Shown here: positions 33,211 to 45,802 of the stretch, piece after piece
How positions within the stretch are numbered: position 1 is the first letter of the stretch
Layout of the letters: the number at the start of each line of letters is the position of its first letter
Assembly: GCA_004352715.1 (NCBI GenBank)
Contig: SCFE01000088.1
Coordinates: forward strand, 769,816-833,815
Direction of reading: 5' to 3'
Length of the DNA stretch: 64,000 nt
DNA from: Hofstenia miamia
Taxonomy: Eukaryota; Xenacoelomorpha; Acoela
Position numbers and translations under genes: made by a program
The notes under the pieces: model-generated
Told to the model about the DNA's origin: nothing
The model's input: only the letters and a program-made list of their open reading frames with translations
Databases searched by the model: none

Positions 33211-34925
33211 GATCTCAGGAAGCCATCTGGTGAGAAGACTCCATTTGGGTTCATCCTGGCCTGTGAGTATGAGCTCCTTCCCAAAATCAATGCTGATTGG
33301 AATGGGAAAGCAATCCTCCCCATCCTTGTGAAGGAAGAAATCTCAGAGAAGGAAATTGCTGTCCATCAGCAGCATGATAAGATCCTGTCAGAAATCATTG
33401 CAAAAGTGAATAATCCAAATCATGCTTTAAGCTATGCTGCCAAGAGGTACTTCCAGCACTATAATTGGAAGGTTACCAAAGCTGGGCTCCTGTATGCCCA
33501 TAGTTGAAACAACTAGCTGGTGATCCCCAAGTATTTCAGGAGGGATCTTGTCCAGAAAATCCATGAGCAAGGTCATCTGGGAATCATCCAGACTGAGAGA
33601 ACTTTCAATGCTTGCTATGTAACCATCAGCATATGAGCTGCTGTCCAAGACATGATCAACAAATGCAAAGCATGCCTGCTTCAGGGAGCCAGACACTTCC
33701 CAGAGCAAAGAACCAAGCTCCACAGCCAAGTTGCTGAATGAACCAACAAAGTAGTCCATATGGACTTAGAAAAATTATTAAGAGATGATGAAGGCTTTCA
33801 GCATCTTCTGGTCCTGATTGACCACTTCACCAAGTACATGAGCCTCATCCCACTCAATAGTACTACAGCCAAAGTTATCAAAGAGAATGTTGTGAAGGAG
33901 TGGATTTTTAAGTTCAGACCTATGGAGAGGTTAGTCTCTGATCATGGTCCTCAATTCAAAAATAACCTGATTGCCACCCTCATGCAAGAGCTAGAGATTG
34001 TACATGATTTCACTACTGCATATCACCTACAGTCAAATGGTGTTTTTTGAGTGATTAAATCACACCATCATTAAGCTAATAAGGGTAGCTCTGGCCCAGG
34101 CTGCCAGTTAGCATTGGAAGCAAGTAATAGAGGCATTAGGGTTTTTCTACAATACAGCCATTCACTCTACTACTAAAGTCAGCCCTCTTAAGGCTATGTT
34201 TGGCCATGAGGTGAGCATGCTGCTGTCTATAATGTTCCTGGATTACAATGAACCCACACTAGAGAATTTCATGAACTGGATGCTACATGAGTTTCAGGAA
34301 GTGCATCTTACCATATGTTGAAATACCAACCAGTCAGTTATTTGCCAAAGAAACTTTAACAAAAAATTGTATGGTGAACTGCACAAGCAGGGAGATTCTG
34401 TTTTCACATACTTCCCTCATCAGACTACCAATGCCAATCAAGTGCAGAAGCTTGCCACCAATTGGCAAGGACCTTTTGTGATCTCAAAAGTATTAGACTA
34501 AAGTACTAAATAACAGTAAATTCACCCACTTCCAGTGACTTAGGCAAACTATTAAGGATATAAATAATGCAGTCATCAACAATAATAACGAGTTTTCCCT
34601 TATTGATGATGAAATTGAGTATTATAACAACCTCACCAAGTGCAAGGAGGATGACCTTATGCAGATTGAGTATGATAGTAACTTTGGTAATAGTAGCAAT
34701 GTTATAGCTACTTGTATTTTGCCTCAGAGAAAGGCTAGAAACCAGAGATATCTAGATCATTTAAATACCCAGGATTGGGACTTTAACCTTATATCTTTGC
34801 TTAGTAACCATGAAATGATCAGAGAACAACCCACCAACCAGACACCACATCTGGGGGAACCCACAAGACAAAACCAGCAGAGCAGCTACACCAAGATGAA
34901 CAGACAAGAGCACCTCACATAAACA
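33211..34925 (+). pseudogene. integrase and polyprotein tail, copy C
   Basis: After a linker, the zinc-binding region is at about 33530-33700 (HEQGH, later C-K-A-C). The core has LLVLIDHFTKYM near 33800 and VSDHGPQFKNN near 33940, the first two catalytic aspartates. TAYHLQSNGV follows, with the glutamate region disrupted near 34050. The C-terminal part continues to 34500 and the acidic tail at 34560-34922 contains YLDHLNTQDWDFNLIS. Stops break it at several places. Confidence 0.84.
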
Positions 34926-34984
34926 AGAGTGCCCACCAGAGGACTCCAGTAGTAGCAGCTGCCACTATGAGAGGAGAAGAGTGA

Positions 34985-35070
34985 TTCCCACAACACGCAT
35001 AGAGACAACTCTCTGTGTGGGAGTAGACCTTGGATGACTATGCACAGAGACAACTCTCTGTGCAGGACTC
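34985..35070 (+). repeat. two hairpin repeats upstream of ORF3, copy C
   Basis: AGAGACAACTCTCT with flanking bases occurs at 34998-35017 and at 35042-35063. The second copy forms a perfect 9-bp stem with a CAAC loop; the first has one mismatch. They lie just before ORF3, as do the unrelated repeats of copies A and B. In the ORF3 frame they read A-Q-R-Q-L-S-V. Confidence 0.65.
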
Positions 35071-38000
35071 CAAGGAGACTAGAGTGCCCTTTGCTCACAT
35101 CAGTAATCTAACCCCATTAAGAGTTGACTCAAAACCCCCTCCTAGTCCCAGTCCCTCCTCCTGTGATTCAACCAGTGTTAGATCCAGAAAAGCAGAGGAG
35201 AGGAAAGGAAAGACATCAAAGGTTGGAGAAGAGATTTTGCATCTGTATTTTATTGCTATGCAAAAGGCTGTCCATTTGGTCTGAGACAAATTATCTGATG
35301 AAACTAAGAATAAGCTTTGATGGATCTTCAACACTAAGGCACTTACATGTTCCATCAATGTCATCCCTTTTATTATTGACTCAGAATGCAGGCAAAAATT
35401 AATATCATCATCTGTTATGATTTGAAAATGCAAGGTGGTATGCCATGATCATACCAGAGGAGCACAGTCCATACAATGTTCAATGAAGACTTTAACTTGT
35501 CCCACCTATGCCAGTTCCTGAACAGCAAGGAGAAGATCAAAAAGTTGGAATGTGTTAATATCAATTTTGATAATTTACTAATTGTCTATTTCCTTTGGCT
35601 GAATGAAGTGACCCACCCCAAAATTATGGAAAGGGTTGAGATTGCTTACAGGCTCACTAAGGTTGAAAATATTTGACTCATTATGTTTCTGAAAGAAGAA
35701 TACCAGAACAACATTCTGGATGAAGTAGAAAGTTTACATTTCTGCATGGAAAACTTCATGGTTCTCTATAGCAGTTCATACCAGACAAAAAACATGTATA
35801 ACACCAATGTTATCTCAGCCACAAAGCTTATCTACATGGATCTACTTATGTGTAAAAAGATTCCAACACATTGCCTCACAGTCAACACTCAACTTCTCAT
35901 AGACACATGCATTCATGCCCAAACACTAGAATCAATCAATATAAATCTGCCCTGCCTCTCCTATGTGTTGGACCTTCATGTAAGTTTCACTTTCTCTCAG
36001 AGTGCAGCCACTTTGCAGGAAATGAGCAAAGTCTGGATGAACCTGAAAGCAGACCACTGTCAAGACACAGAATGGCCTACTATCAACATCTACAGCCCAA
36101 ACTCTCAATATAACAGATCAGTCAAAAAGGTCTTGGCTGAATTACAACTCTTGCATGACATGCAGGATTGCAAGAACTTTTTGGACAAGCTATTCTCAGA
36201 GAAATTTGCACCAGCAATTCAGTCACATGGAGCCATGTGGATACTGGCTGCCTTCCTTATGTGTGACCCACAGATCCAACTGCCTCTGGACAAAACAGCC
36301 TGAGAGAAACTTGCCAAACAGTGCCCCCATGAGATTGCTATTGGCCCTGCCGCATGGAAAGTAAAGAACTGGTTGTTACATTTGTGTGCACTACCTGCTT
36401 CTCCAGGAAAATCTAAGAAGGCAATCGAGTGCTTCAAGAAATTCTATGCTTGCCTCATTGGGTCTACCTCCACAGATCATAGTGTACTGCCTAGGAGTTG
36501 CTTTCTCTTACTTAAACATCTTCTCAGACACTCTAAAAAGTAAATGTGTGGAACCACTGCTGAAACAAAGTTTCCATCACTTAATTCTGAGAACATGACT
36601 CTGTGCACCAGTCAACTAATGTGCCATGAGCCTTGCTCAACAAAGCAGTTCCTCAAACTTGTTGGTCACTACTGCATTCCTGCTCACACGGAAATCCTGT
36701 TTAACTTAGAGCACCTTAATTATCTGGAATGTGGATACAATCAGTTAATCAAAACTCATTGACATGCAACAAAAGAGGGTGAGGTAATTCCCATCACTGT
36801 TCTGGAACAAACAATGAAGTTGCCTGAGCAATTTTACTGTGAGGAAGAGCTACTAGCCTTGTCAGCAATTGAAGTGTCACCATCAACCAAGGCCTTGATC
36901 AAAGCTGTTAATTTAGAAAAATTCTCAGGAACAGCAGTCTCACCAAAAACTATGCCCACTTGGTCCATCATGGAAAATGAAAGTATCCTTACAATTGAAC
37001 ACCACCCTGATGAGTTTGCTGATAAGCCAGCAATCTTTGATCAAGTTGTTAAGCCCAATAGTGACAATGACATCCTAGGTCTTATGAAATGGTGTCTCAT
37101 TGAGATGTTCACCAAGGAAAAACTGGTCCTCCTACTATCACCAGCACAACAACTCACCCTGGACATAGAGTGTACCACTGCTCATCTATGTATCACCATG
37201 CCTCAGGTAGATAAATTACAGAGCCACAGACTCCACAGAGCCTTTTGGGAGTTGATTCACAAAGCAAAAATCAATTATCCAGTTACCATCAGAATGGCCA
37301 CCCTCAGAAAGAAAGCTAGCTTTGCACAACTGGAAGAAAATGTTGAGAAGAACAACCTACTCTGCATCCCACCTCCTTGCCTTATGACTCTGTTGATCCT
37401 GCTGTCTTGGAGGGTCAGTTGCAGAAGGAAAAAGGTCTCTGCCCACCTCTCTGATTGAACCAATTATGTATCAACTGCTGCAGAGGTTATTAGGGTGATG
37501 CAGACTAAAGAATATAAGGAAACTCATAAAATGTTGCTAGAAGGTGGGAATCCCAAGAGGGTCTATATTGATGGAAAACTTACCATCAAGGACATTTTTC
37601 AGAAGGGGCAACCCATCTCTACTCAGTTGGAAAAAATCCACCACACAATCAATTCTCTGGATCACTGCATTGTGATTCTGTTCTAGGCAGGAGGGGACCT
37701 GATGTGGACCAACAATACCAAAATGATTACCTGCTATTATAATGTCACAAAGTGCATAGAGATAATCAGAATGCTATGTGCTGAAATTAACAACCCTGAG
37801 GAGATGACTCTACTACAAGTTAATGAGTATTGTTCTCTCTTTGTTGACAATGCTATGTGAATGGGATTGCTATGGGAGGTCTTCCTTCATTTTAACCCAG
37901 ACATGAAAATTAGCATGGAGGATGCTCACACTTCAGATAGAGATGCACTGATGATGCTCCTCATTGCCTTGAAGGGTCTCAGGTTATATGAGAGGTTCTA

Positions 38001-38246
38001 TGACACCTTTACTCAGAGATTAAATGTGCTGTGATGCAACTGCCCCATCAGTTTCAGGTTACTGGAGCCCAAATATTTTAGACTACACAGTGAAACAGTT
38101 ACACAATTGGAGGCACTCATGCAAGTGACCCAGCAACCATGTTACACAGAGGTCTCATCATGGGATGATGTATTAGCAAAGGAGATTGTCAAAGAAGCCC
38201 AGAAGTTGTTATGTGGCCCTACAGTCCAGTTACTACTGCAAATTTA
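35030..38246 (+). pseudogene. ORF3 of copy C (function unknown)
   Basis: About 1070 codons in a single general direction, interrupted by roughly eight stops and a few frameshifts, with long open parts at 35030-35284, 35476-35676, 35683-36303, 36814-37458 and 37495-37686. It starts after the hairpin repeats and ends 17 bp before the 3' LTR. No signal peptide, membrane helix, enzyme motif or known fold is recognised; it looks helical and soluble, unlike an envelope protein. Motifs shared with A and B include MWILAAFLMCDPQIQLP (near 36240), CYYNVTKCIEI (near 37735) and SDRDALMMLLIALKGLRLYERFYD (near 37940, counterpart in both other copies). Its place after integrase suggests expression from a spliced or separate RNA, or as a polyprotein extension. 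Confidence 0.75.
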
Positions 38247-38250
38247 ACTG

Positions 38251-38263
38251 AGCAATGGGGGCA
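38251..38263 (+). promoter_or_regulatory. polypurine tract of copy C
   Basis: AGCAATGGGGGCA immediately precedes the 3' LTR and would prime plus-strand DNA synthesis. Confidence 0.8.
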
Positions 38264-39207
38264 TGTAGAGTCACTCAGGGCCCTTATTTTTGCTTTTATT
38301 TATTTAATGGCACTCTCCTTTTATTAATTTGGTGCTAATTTTTGATTTAATTCAGTGATTTTAATGATTTTTAGTGTTTCAAACTTAATTTTCAAAGTAG
38401 TTATTAATTGTCCCCTTGATCAAGTTGAACATGTAATTGCTCATTTGAATTGCAAGGGAATTGAAGCAAATTTTGTAAAATGGTAAATATTTACCTTTTT
38501 CTTGTATATAAGTAGGGAAATCATTGTAGCAACTGTCAAATAAATTTTGTCTTGCTGGATACCATTTGCTTTTTATTTACTTAATATCTTTAACCTTTTT
38601 AGCTACTGTATTGATGTAATAAGAATGCATTTGTAAGATCTGGCAATAATGCGGGAGGAACTCCTCTGTGCCTGGGGCAACAAGTTGCTCCTGGACAGAT
38701 GGTAGTCCATATTGTGGTTGCTTTAGGGCTAAGTATACATATAGGGAATAAAAACTGTTAATATTGATCAGTTCATACATGCACTTAAGAACAACACAAT
38801 GCAAATATAATATGCAATTGGCAAATGAGAATACATGGCAATTACAAGTACATATTATTACATGTACATATTTTATTTAATGAGCAGAGATAAGAAGAAC
38901 ACTGAGCTAAATTTGTTTATTGAGCTAGAAATTAATACTAGAGAAACACAATTAGCACTTTGCAAGTAAGGTTGATTTCTCATGATTTGGCTTCAGCATG
39001 ATGCTGTGTGAATTGGTCACTATCTGGAATGCCTTCTTGGGGAATGGTTTTGGTTTATTCTATAGTGAAATTTGCAAATGACCAATGTTCATTTGTGTTG
39101 TTGGAATGCATGTCACTCTTGGAGATGTTAAATCTTTGCAACCTTCAGTCTGTACTATGTGTTACCCAGTGCTGCTTGTGCTGTTAGACATGCCCTGTGA
39201 TTCTACA
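38264..39207 (+). repeat. 3' LTR of copy C
   Basis: 944 bp, TGTAGAG to TTCTACA. It matches the 5' LTR with about 36 mismatches by hand count and a small insertion near 38846-38870. TATATAA at 38505-38511 and AATAAA at 38539-38544 are kept. Many mismatches are CA in one LTR against TG in the other. Confidence 0.92.
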
Positions 39208-39414
39208 TTATCAGGAAGTTATGGTATATGATAGTTGCTCAATAATGCATTACAATAATTCTTCTTAAGAGTTTTGTCCCTTAGTTCTCTAATGTATACT
39301 TTACTTGAGATATTAGTCACCATGTGTGAAGGAGTAGTGAATACAGAATCTGTCAGAAAAAAGAAACATATTTTGCAATAAACAGAATTTTACTGTTTAC
39401 ATTTTAGCATTTTT

Positions 39415-39452
<38 letters not shown>

Positions 39453-40199
39453 GTATATATATATTGTAATTTGTAATTTGAAATTTTATTAAAATATTGA
39501 GATTACAGTCTCATGTATTGACATGCAGAACTTTGAGATTTACATAGCAAATTATTAGTGGTTGAGGTATGACGTTCAATAATATTAGGTGTGTTAATGA
39601 AAATATTACCATATGTACAATTAAAATATGTATATGAATATTCTTTATAAAATCAAACATAATGTTTTACAACATAGCCTAGACTGCATTGGAATAAACA
39701 ACCATTTTTTTTAAGGCAACGACTAAATATTGATGTAGCTTTGATTTATTTGATATTAATGTCCCTCTTAATTAATGTAAATTTTGTCAAAAAATTTTGC
39801 ATTGTCGATATCAAGGCTGTGTATGTCGGTTTAAAGATTTCTTATGTAGGTAAATAGTATCAACCCATTTTATTGGATGGTTAAATTATCACAAATTAGT
39901 CAAAGATATATTTTCAAATCTTATCACTTGTGCTATGAGTAACTACAGTTTCTAACATTAACATTAACTAGCCTATATTTGCTTGTAATTATACACAATG
40001 CATATGACTCAATACAACTATGTGGCACATACGTATATACAAATATGTACAATCTACAAAGTAGGCTACAATTTACAAGAATAATATTAGTAAAAACAGT
40101 TAAAACACACATATTTACAAATTGAAATTCTACAACTATATGATTACATAACTTCGCCACATGTTTAGTATCTTAGATGTTCCTATTTGGTATTAATTG
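39208..40199. other. no gene seen; (TA)n microsatellite at 39416-39464
   Basis: AT-rich sequence. The only clear feature is a run of about 24 TA units, interrupted by ACATATG. No coding exon is supported. Confidence 0.6.
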
Positions 40200-41080
40200 T
40201 TCAATAAGCTTTGTTTTAGAAGTTTTTTTAATTTAATAAAAGATTCAGCAGTTCTTGTCCATGTGGATGCTGTTTTGATATGCTATAAAAATGCTCCCAC
40301 AATGAATGCTTAGTTTGATGCTTGAATGTAAATTTATTTATTCTAACATTTATGATGAATTTTCTGTTTACTAGATTTTGTGTGCTTTAAATGTTGATTT
40401 GTTTGTATAAGTTCATCAAGTTTAGATGTTGCATGTAGTACTTTGCTGCTAATATTGTGTGTTGTTCAAGTTATATTTGGTTTCTTGATGCTTACATTTA
40501 AACATTACTGCTATTGACCTGTTGAAAATTTTATTTATTCGCACTTGCTGTGATAGTGGTTCACCATTCAATAACCTCTCAGCATAACTGAATTGGCTAG
40601 TTATCAAAACATTTATTATCTCTTTGCTTTGCATTTTCTGGATCATTGGTTTTACTTTAATGAATTCCAGTTGCCATTCTCATGATCTTGGTATTTACAA
40701 ACTCCTTAAACGGAAGGCCTTCATCTTGCTCCACGCCAAGATATGTAATGCTTTGCTTGATTGGTGAACTTATTCCTGCAAGATATTATGAACTGCGGTT
40801 TTTCACTGTTTAAAGTTAAATTTGTTTTTAATGAGGAGCGCCTGGGGTCTTCCTATGTTTTGCTGTAAATCAGTTGCTGCAAATATGGGATTAGCATTTG
40901 TAGAACATACAAGCTTATCATCTATGTATTGTAGAACTTTGCAATTGTTATTTATACAATCATTTATATTGTTTATATACAAGTTAAACAAATTGGGTTT
41001 CAGAAATGTTCCTGTGGAACACCTCTATCAGTTTTGATATATTCCGAAAATTGGTTATTTCCACAGACACGTTGCATTCT
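40200..41080 (-). pseudogene. LINE reverse transcriptase remnant
   Basis: On the minus strand a G-V-P-Q segment near 41030 is followed by LFNLYINNINDCI and LQYIDDKLVCS (40870-40985), the RT catalytic region with Y-I-D-D, typical of Jockey-like or related LINEs. Further down, a Y-L-G-V-type block (LGVEQDEGLPFKEFVN) lies near 40700, and 40449-40646 continues with the RT C-terminal region. Stops and frameshifts are frequent and both ends are lost. Confidence 0.75.
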
Positions 41081-42720
41081 ATCAGCTAGAAAGCTGTTTA
41101 TCAGTAATCTGGCATTACTATAAATAATTGAAAATAAATATTTTTAGAAACAAAAACATTGAAATCGGAACTCTCTTCAAGAAATATTTGAACTGAGTAA
41201 CTTGAACTTAACTTGAAAACAAATGTTAAAAACTTATACAATTTATAGATTAAGCGAATATTTTGTAAAATATAAGTGCAAATTCTTATTGATATTATCT
41301 TTCTTGAGTAATTTTTGTAATATCAGATGATGACATAGAATGCTATCATAAAAGTGATGTTGAGTACATTACCTTAAAATTATCTAAAAAGTGACTGATT
41401 TATGTGACACGTTCATTTAATTTTCATTCCCTCTTATAAATTATTTTTTCAAAATTTTCTTCTGGTTTCATTACACAGTATTCAGACAGACCTAAAGGCA
41501 ATTTGTATAAAATGTCAATATTCCACGAAATGTCAGGTTTTTATCGGAAAATTGATCTTCACTGATTAATGCTTGCCATTACCACCCTTTTTATATGGGC
41601 GGCATGTTTAATAATTTTAAATTTTTACACATGAGAATTATATTTAATTCTTAATTTGTGACCATGAATAATTTTGCAGTGTGCTGTTCCGAATATGGTT
41701 TTTATTTATTAAATTCGGGATTTGTATAAAATGTTGTATAGAAAGATGCTTACTCCGCAAAAAGTTTATATTTAATAAAAAAACAATTACACCGCACTCG
41801 CGTTTCATACAATAGATGGCAGCATCATACACTTTCGGGAAAAATTTTGACTACCTCTCTGGATAATAAAAATATATACAACAGTAGTTATTATCATAAC
41901 CTAATCAGCATAAAACGAATTCGCAGATACCTCTCAGTGGATAATACTAAAATCCTCATTCAGTCGTTGTTTTCAATAACTCGCTTTTATACAAGGCTCT
42001 CAAATTTTATAAACATATCGCAGGTTGTTCAACATGATTACTTTGGGGTATCATAACTTAGCGTGTAATAATTCGAATTGGAAACATAAATAAAATCTCT
42101 GTGTGCCTCGTTTGCTTGAAAAGTTAATTCGTTAATTATGCCTAATGTTCAGTCGGTTTTTTCATTAGAAAAGTTGTGCGCTTATAGTCTTGACATCAAA
42201 TTTCAATCACGATTTAAACAAATTGATAATTGATTTAGTAATTTTCCTATTTTCTTATTGAAATATACTTTTTCTGGATTGCTGATTTCTAGTTCATGTG
42301 TATATAATAAGGTGCACTAAAGAACTGCCTCTACTTCTAAAACCATCTTTTTTCATGTTTTTATGTACTTGCCATTTTAACTGTGCTGGCTATTCCCTAT
42401 TTTTATTTTCAAGAGGTCAAGGTTGCAATGTCCTCTAAATTATTTTCCAATTTTATAGTTATAGCCTCATGTTGTAAACCATTATGACAAAGCTAAGAAA
42501 ACCCATATAAACGTTTCCAGGTTTTTCTTATTTACTTTGTAAAGATAGACGTTTAAAATTTTCCTGCACTAAAATTGCATTACATGTAAACAGTTCAATA
42601 ACATAACAGTTAAGCTTAATGGAAACAATCCTAGTATATAATATATACATATGCTTAAAATCAGTATCATATTTATGAACTAGTTTCTAATGTTTGTAAA
42701 ATTTGTCAAGAAAAATTGTA
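41081..42720. other. no gene seen
   Basis: AT-rich sequence with only short random open frames and no recognised element ends until the TA at 42721-42722. Confidence 0.5.
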
Positions 42721-42777
42721 TACAGTAGAAGTCGCTTGATAACAACTCAATGGAAATTGAGCAAAAGTTGTTATTAA

Positions 42778-44300
42778 CCCTGTAGCGCCCCATGTTGCAA
42801 ATATGCAACACCAACTTTGGGGACTAGGACAGATGGTTGTACAGTGATATGTTATTTTTTTCATTTCTAGTGGATTCCTCTATAACCCAGTGTTGCAAAT
42901 ATGCAATGTTCTGTTCTGGTACTGATTATTTTTTTAAAATTTCACCCTTCAGTAAAGTAGCAGTTCCTATGTTATGTGAAGTTGATATATGTCTCTACTT
43001 TGGACCTCTGAATGAAAATTACTTGGTGGATGATCGGTTTTTTGCGTATTATTTTTGAATCAGTTTTACTTCAGGCATGAATATAATGCCATATATTCTC
43101 AAGGTTTGTAACAAAATCTTTCACTAGATAGCTGTCATTGGTGTTGTTGCACATATGCAACAACGGGTTTTAAATTGAGTAATAGCTCCTACGTGCATTC
43201 AAGCATGCGATTTCAGTGTTTTTCTCCATTGCTCTTAAGCTGCGGCCAGAGCAGACACAATACGTTCTCTCCATTTTCTCTGAAGAGTGAGTTTTGCGCG
43301 CTCGTTTCTTTATGAATTACCAAAATGTTGCAATGACAATCCGACGAAGCAATGTATGTGACCGCTAAAGTAAAGCACACAGGGCCAAAATTAACTCTTC
43401 GGAGCAAACGGAGAGCACGTATTGTGTCTGGCCGCAGCTTTAGTGTTTTGGTTTCTATGATTATTAATAGTAAATTGCATTTCAGCCGCAAGTAACCTTT
43501 GCGCCATTCTCTGCTAACATTCTTGTCAGGTTTTGTCACCAACATTCCAGTGCTTGCGCAATCTTTGGTAATAACTTTTGCACAATTTTTGGTAATAACG
43601 TTTCTTATAAATACTGACGATTATACGAATCTGCCATTCTACGTTTTGATAAAACTTTGAGTATCTGAAAAATACAACATTTAGAGTAGGATTGTTTGTT
43701 TTGATGAGCGTTTTCAAGTTATCATTGTAGAAGTGGAATATTTTGATTTTTGAAGATTAGTGAAGCAAATTTTTGAAAATTTATGTTGCGTTTGTGAAAT
43801 TATTGCAAACTTACCTTATTTGATGAAGTTTTGTCTAATAGCCTATCGTGCCGATATTTTGTTTTGCAAAGGTGTCATAATAACTATAGCTCTACACAAG
43901 NAAACGCAACTGTTATAGAGAATACCACATTGCATAAATCAAAGGAAAAACACGGAGTGTTATAATGACGAGGACAAATTGCACGCCATGATTGCTTATT
44001 ACAATTGGCCACTCTTAAGTGTAAATTTGGTGTTTGGTTACTGTGTTATTGTGTTTTCTAATAAAATTTGCAATTGAAGATTGAATAAATTCGTTGCATG
44101 TGCATTTTCTTGCCAGAAGCCAAAGTACGTATAGCGACCTGCATCGCCCGGTGTTGCAAATATGCAACATCATAAAAAATTTCTAAATAGATGTGACCTC
44201 TCCAAAAAACACCACATTCTGGTTAGATACTCTCTCCTATGTGTAATTATGCTATGCAGTATTTTTTTTCGTTTGCGTTCTATGCGTGGGTGCTACAGGG
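42778..44300. mobile_element. piggyBac-like non-autonomous element
   Basis: TTAA at 42774-42777 and 44301-44304 flanks 1523 bp whose ends are CCCTGTAGCGCCC and, inverted, GGGTGCTACAGGG: 13-bp terminal repeats with one mismatch. TTAA duplication and CCC ends fit piggyBac. No transposase is encoded. The palindrome TGTTGCAAATATGCAACA occurs at 42793-42810 and 44152-44169, with variants at 42891-42906 and 43144-43161. Confidence 0.82.
43238..43439. mobile_element. 202-bp inverted-repeat element with TTA duplication
   Basis: The ends AGCTGCGGCCAGAGCAGACA and its near-perfect reverse complement form inverted repeats of about 40 bp with some mismatches. TTA flanks both sides (43235-43237 and 43440-43442), which fits the 3-bp duplication of the PIF/Harbinger group. 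It is nested in the piggyBac-like element. Confidence 0.75.
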
Positions 44301-44536
44301 TTAAGCGGTTGTTGTTGTTAAAAACTGAAGTTTGTTTAAAAGCTGTATTTTACATGTTCAACATCAATAAAAAAGCTTTTTATGAAGAATGAAAATCTGT
44401 AATGGACAATTGTTTATTTTTGAGACGTTTCTGAACTCCATTTTCCAATTCACCTAGAAGGTTTAGCTCGTGGCTACCGCCATTTGCACCAAAAAATCTT
44501 TCAATTGGTTTATAGCAAGCATCACTTCCCTATTCG

Positions 44537-45802
44537 TTACATGTGCATGAAATTCGACAACCTCCTCGTCTGGAGGACTTCTTCGAGAGTTTCGTCGTCG
44601 GTTAGAATGCCATGGCATTGTAAGGCTTCGTCAGCATTTATCAAGGCTTGAATTACGCTATCATCCACCGATTCGGGAATTTCAATAAGAGGATCCACTT
44701 CGAATACTTCTAGCATGTCTGGAATTGATGCATTTCGCACAAATCCAGCTTTTTTGAAACAATTCCGGATAGTAAGATCAGACACATTTTCGAGAGCTCT
44801 GCGCATCATATACATTGCCTTGAGAATGTTAATTTTCCTTGCAAACCCTTCAATATCGCCGTTCTCCACCTGTAGTGGGCCTTAAGAGACCGTATAATTC
44901 CTTGGTCGAGTGCCTGGATAAGAGAAGTGACATTGGGAGGCAGAAAACTGAGTTTAAATGCGAGAAAGTTTCCTCAATTGTGTGACATGCTGCATTATCA
45001 CAAAAAAACAATCTGTCTGTTTTGACGGGCCATCTTTGCATTTATAAAGTTCAAACACTTTTTCCAAACATCACCAGTAATCCATTGCGATTATGAAAAT
45101 ACTAAAAGGGTACGTCTTTATTCTGAAAACATCTGGGTTTCTCATATTTACCAATATAAAAGACGTGTTTTTCTGATCCGGTCTGATTTACAATCAATAG
45201 CAGAGCAAGACGTTTTTGTTCGTTTTGAAACAAAAAATGGGTGATCCGTTCTCACTCGAAGCTCCTGTGGGTAGTGCTCGATAGAAAAAACCAGTTTCAT
45301 CTGCATTAAAGATGTTCTACTCAGAATAGTTGTTCGATTGCATAGGATAAACTGTTGTAATCCAGTTTTCTGCTGCAACAGAGTCAGCGGAGCTTTTTTC
45401 ACCGTGAATTTTGTGAAAGCAGATATTGTGTCGCTTTTTAAATCGTTCTATCCAAGAGAAGCGAGGGAGCTCTTCCTGTCCAAGTTGTTGTGCAAAAAAC
45501 AATGCTTTCTCTTATAACAGAGTGGCATGAATAGGAATGCTTTGTGAACGTTGCTCTTGAAACCATATACGAAGTGTTCTATCCAGTTCTTCAAACTTAC
45601 TCAGTTTGGCTCGTTTTCTGTTGAGATTTTCATTGCCATTTGCTCTTTACATCAAACTAGTTTTGTTTTCTTTTATTCTTGATATAACACTTTTATCCAC
45701 ATTGTACTTTTTTGCAACATCAATTTGACTCATAGTTCGTAAATCATCTATAATTGCAAGTTTGTCTTTCGCAGAAAGCTCCGTTCTTCTTTTTCGATCC
45801 AT
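44537..45802 (-). pseudogene. Tigger-type transposase
   Basis: Starts at the ATG 45802-45800 with MDRKRRTELSAKDKLAIIDD, the Psq helix-turn-helix; RFSWIERFKKRHNI near 45440 belongs to the CENP-B-like domain. FNADETGFFYR near 45310 has the first catalytic aspartate and LFFCDNAACHT near 45005 the second. The region for the third aspartate and the acidic C-terminus (44537-44869) follow. Stops near 45650, 45520, 45305 and 45160 and a frameshift at about 44860 make it inactive. It is a different subfamily from the pogo element at 2441-4180. Confidence 0.85.

Larger units (their letters stand above)
26908..39207 (+). mobile_element. Ty3/Gypsy LTR retrotransposon, copy C, both LTRs
   Basis: The 12.3-kb element has both LTRs (about 96% identical by hand count), a primer binding site, broken gag, protease, RT, RNase H, integrase, ORF3 and a polypurine tract. 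The flanks are TTAC before and TTAT after, a possible 4-bp target duplication with one change. A 1154-bp LINE insertion with an 11-bp duplication lies at 30836-31989; without it the element is about 11.1 kb, long for Ty3/Gypsy because of ORF3. Confidence 0.92.

Noticed and set aside
35030-38246. ORF3 as a viral-type envelope gene
   Set aside because: The position fits, but no signal peptide, cleavage site, fusion peptide or membrane anchor is visible in any of three copies.
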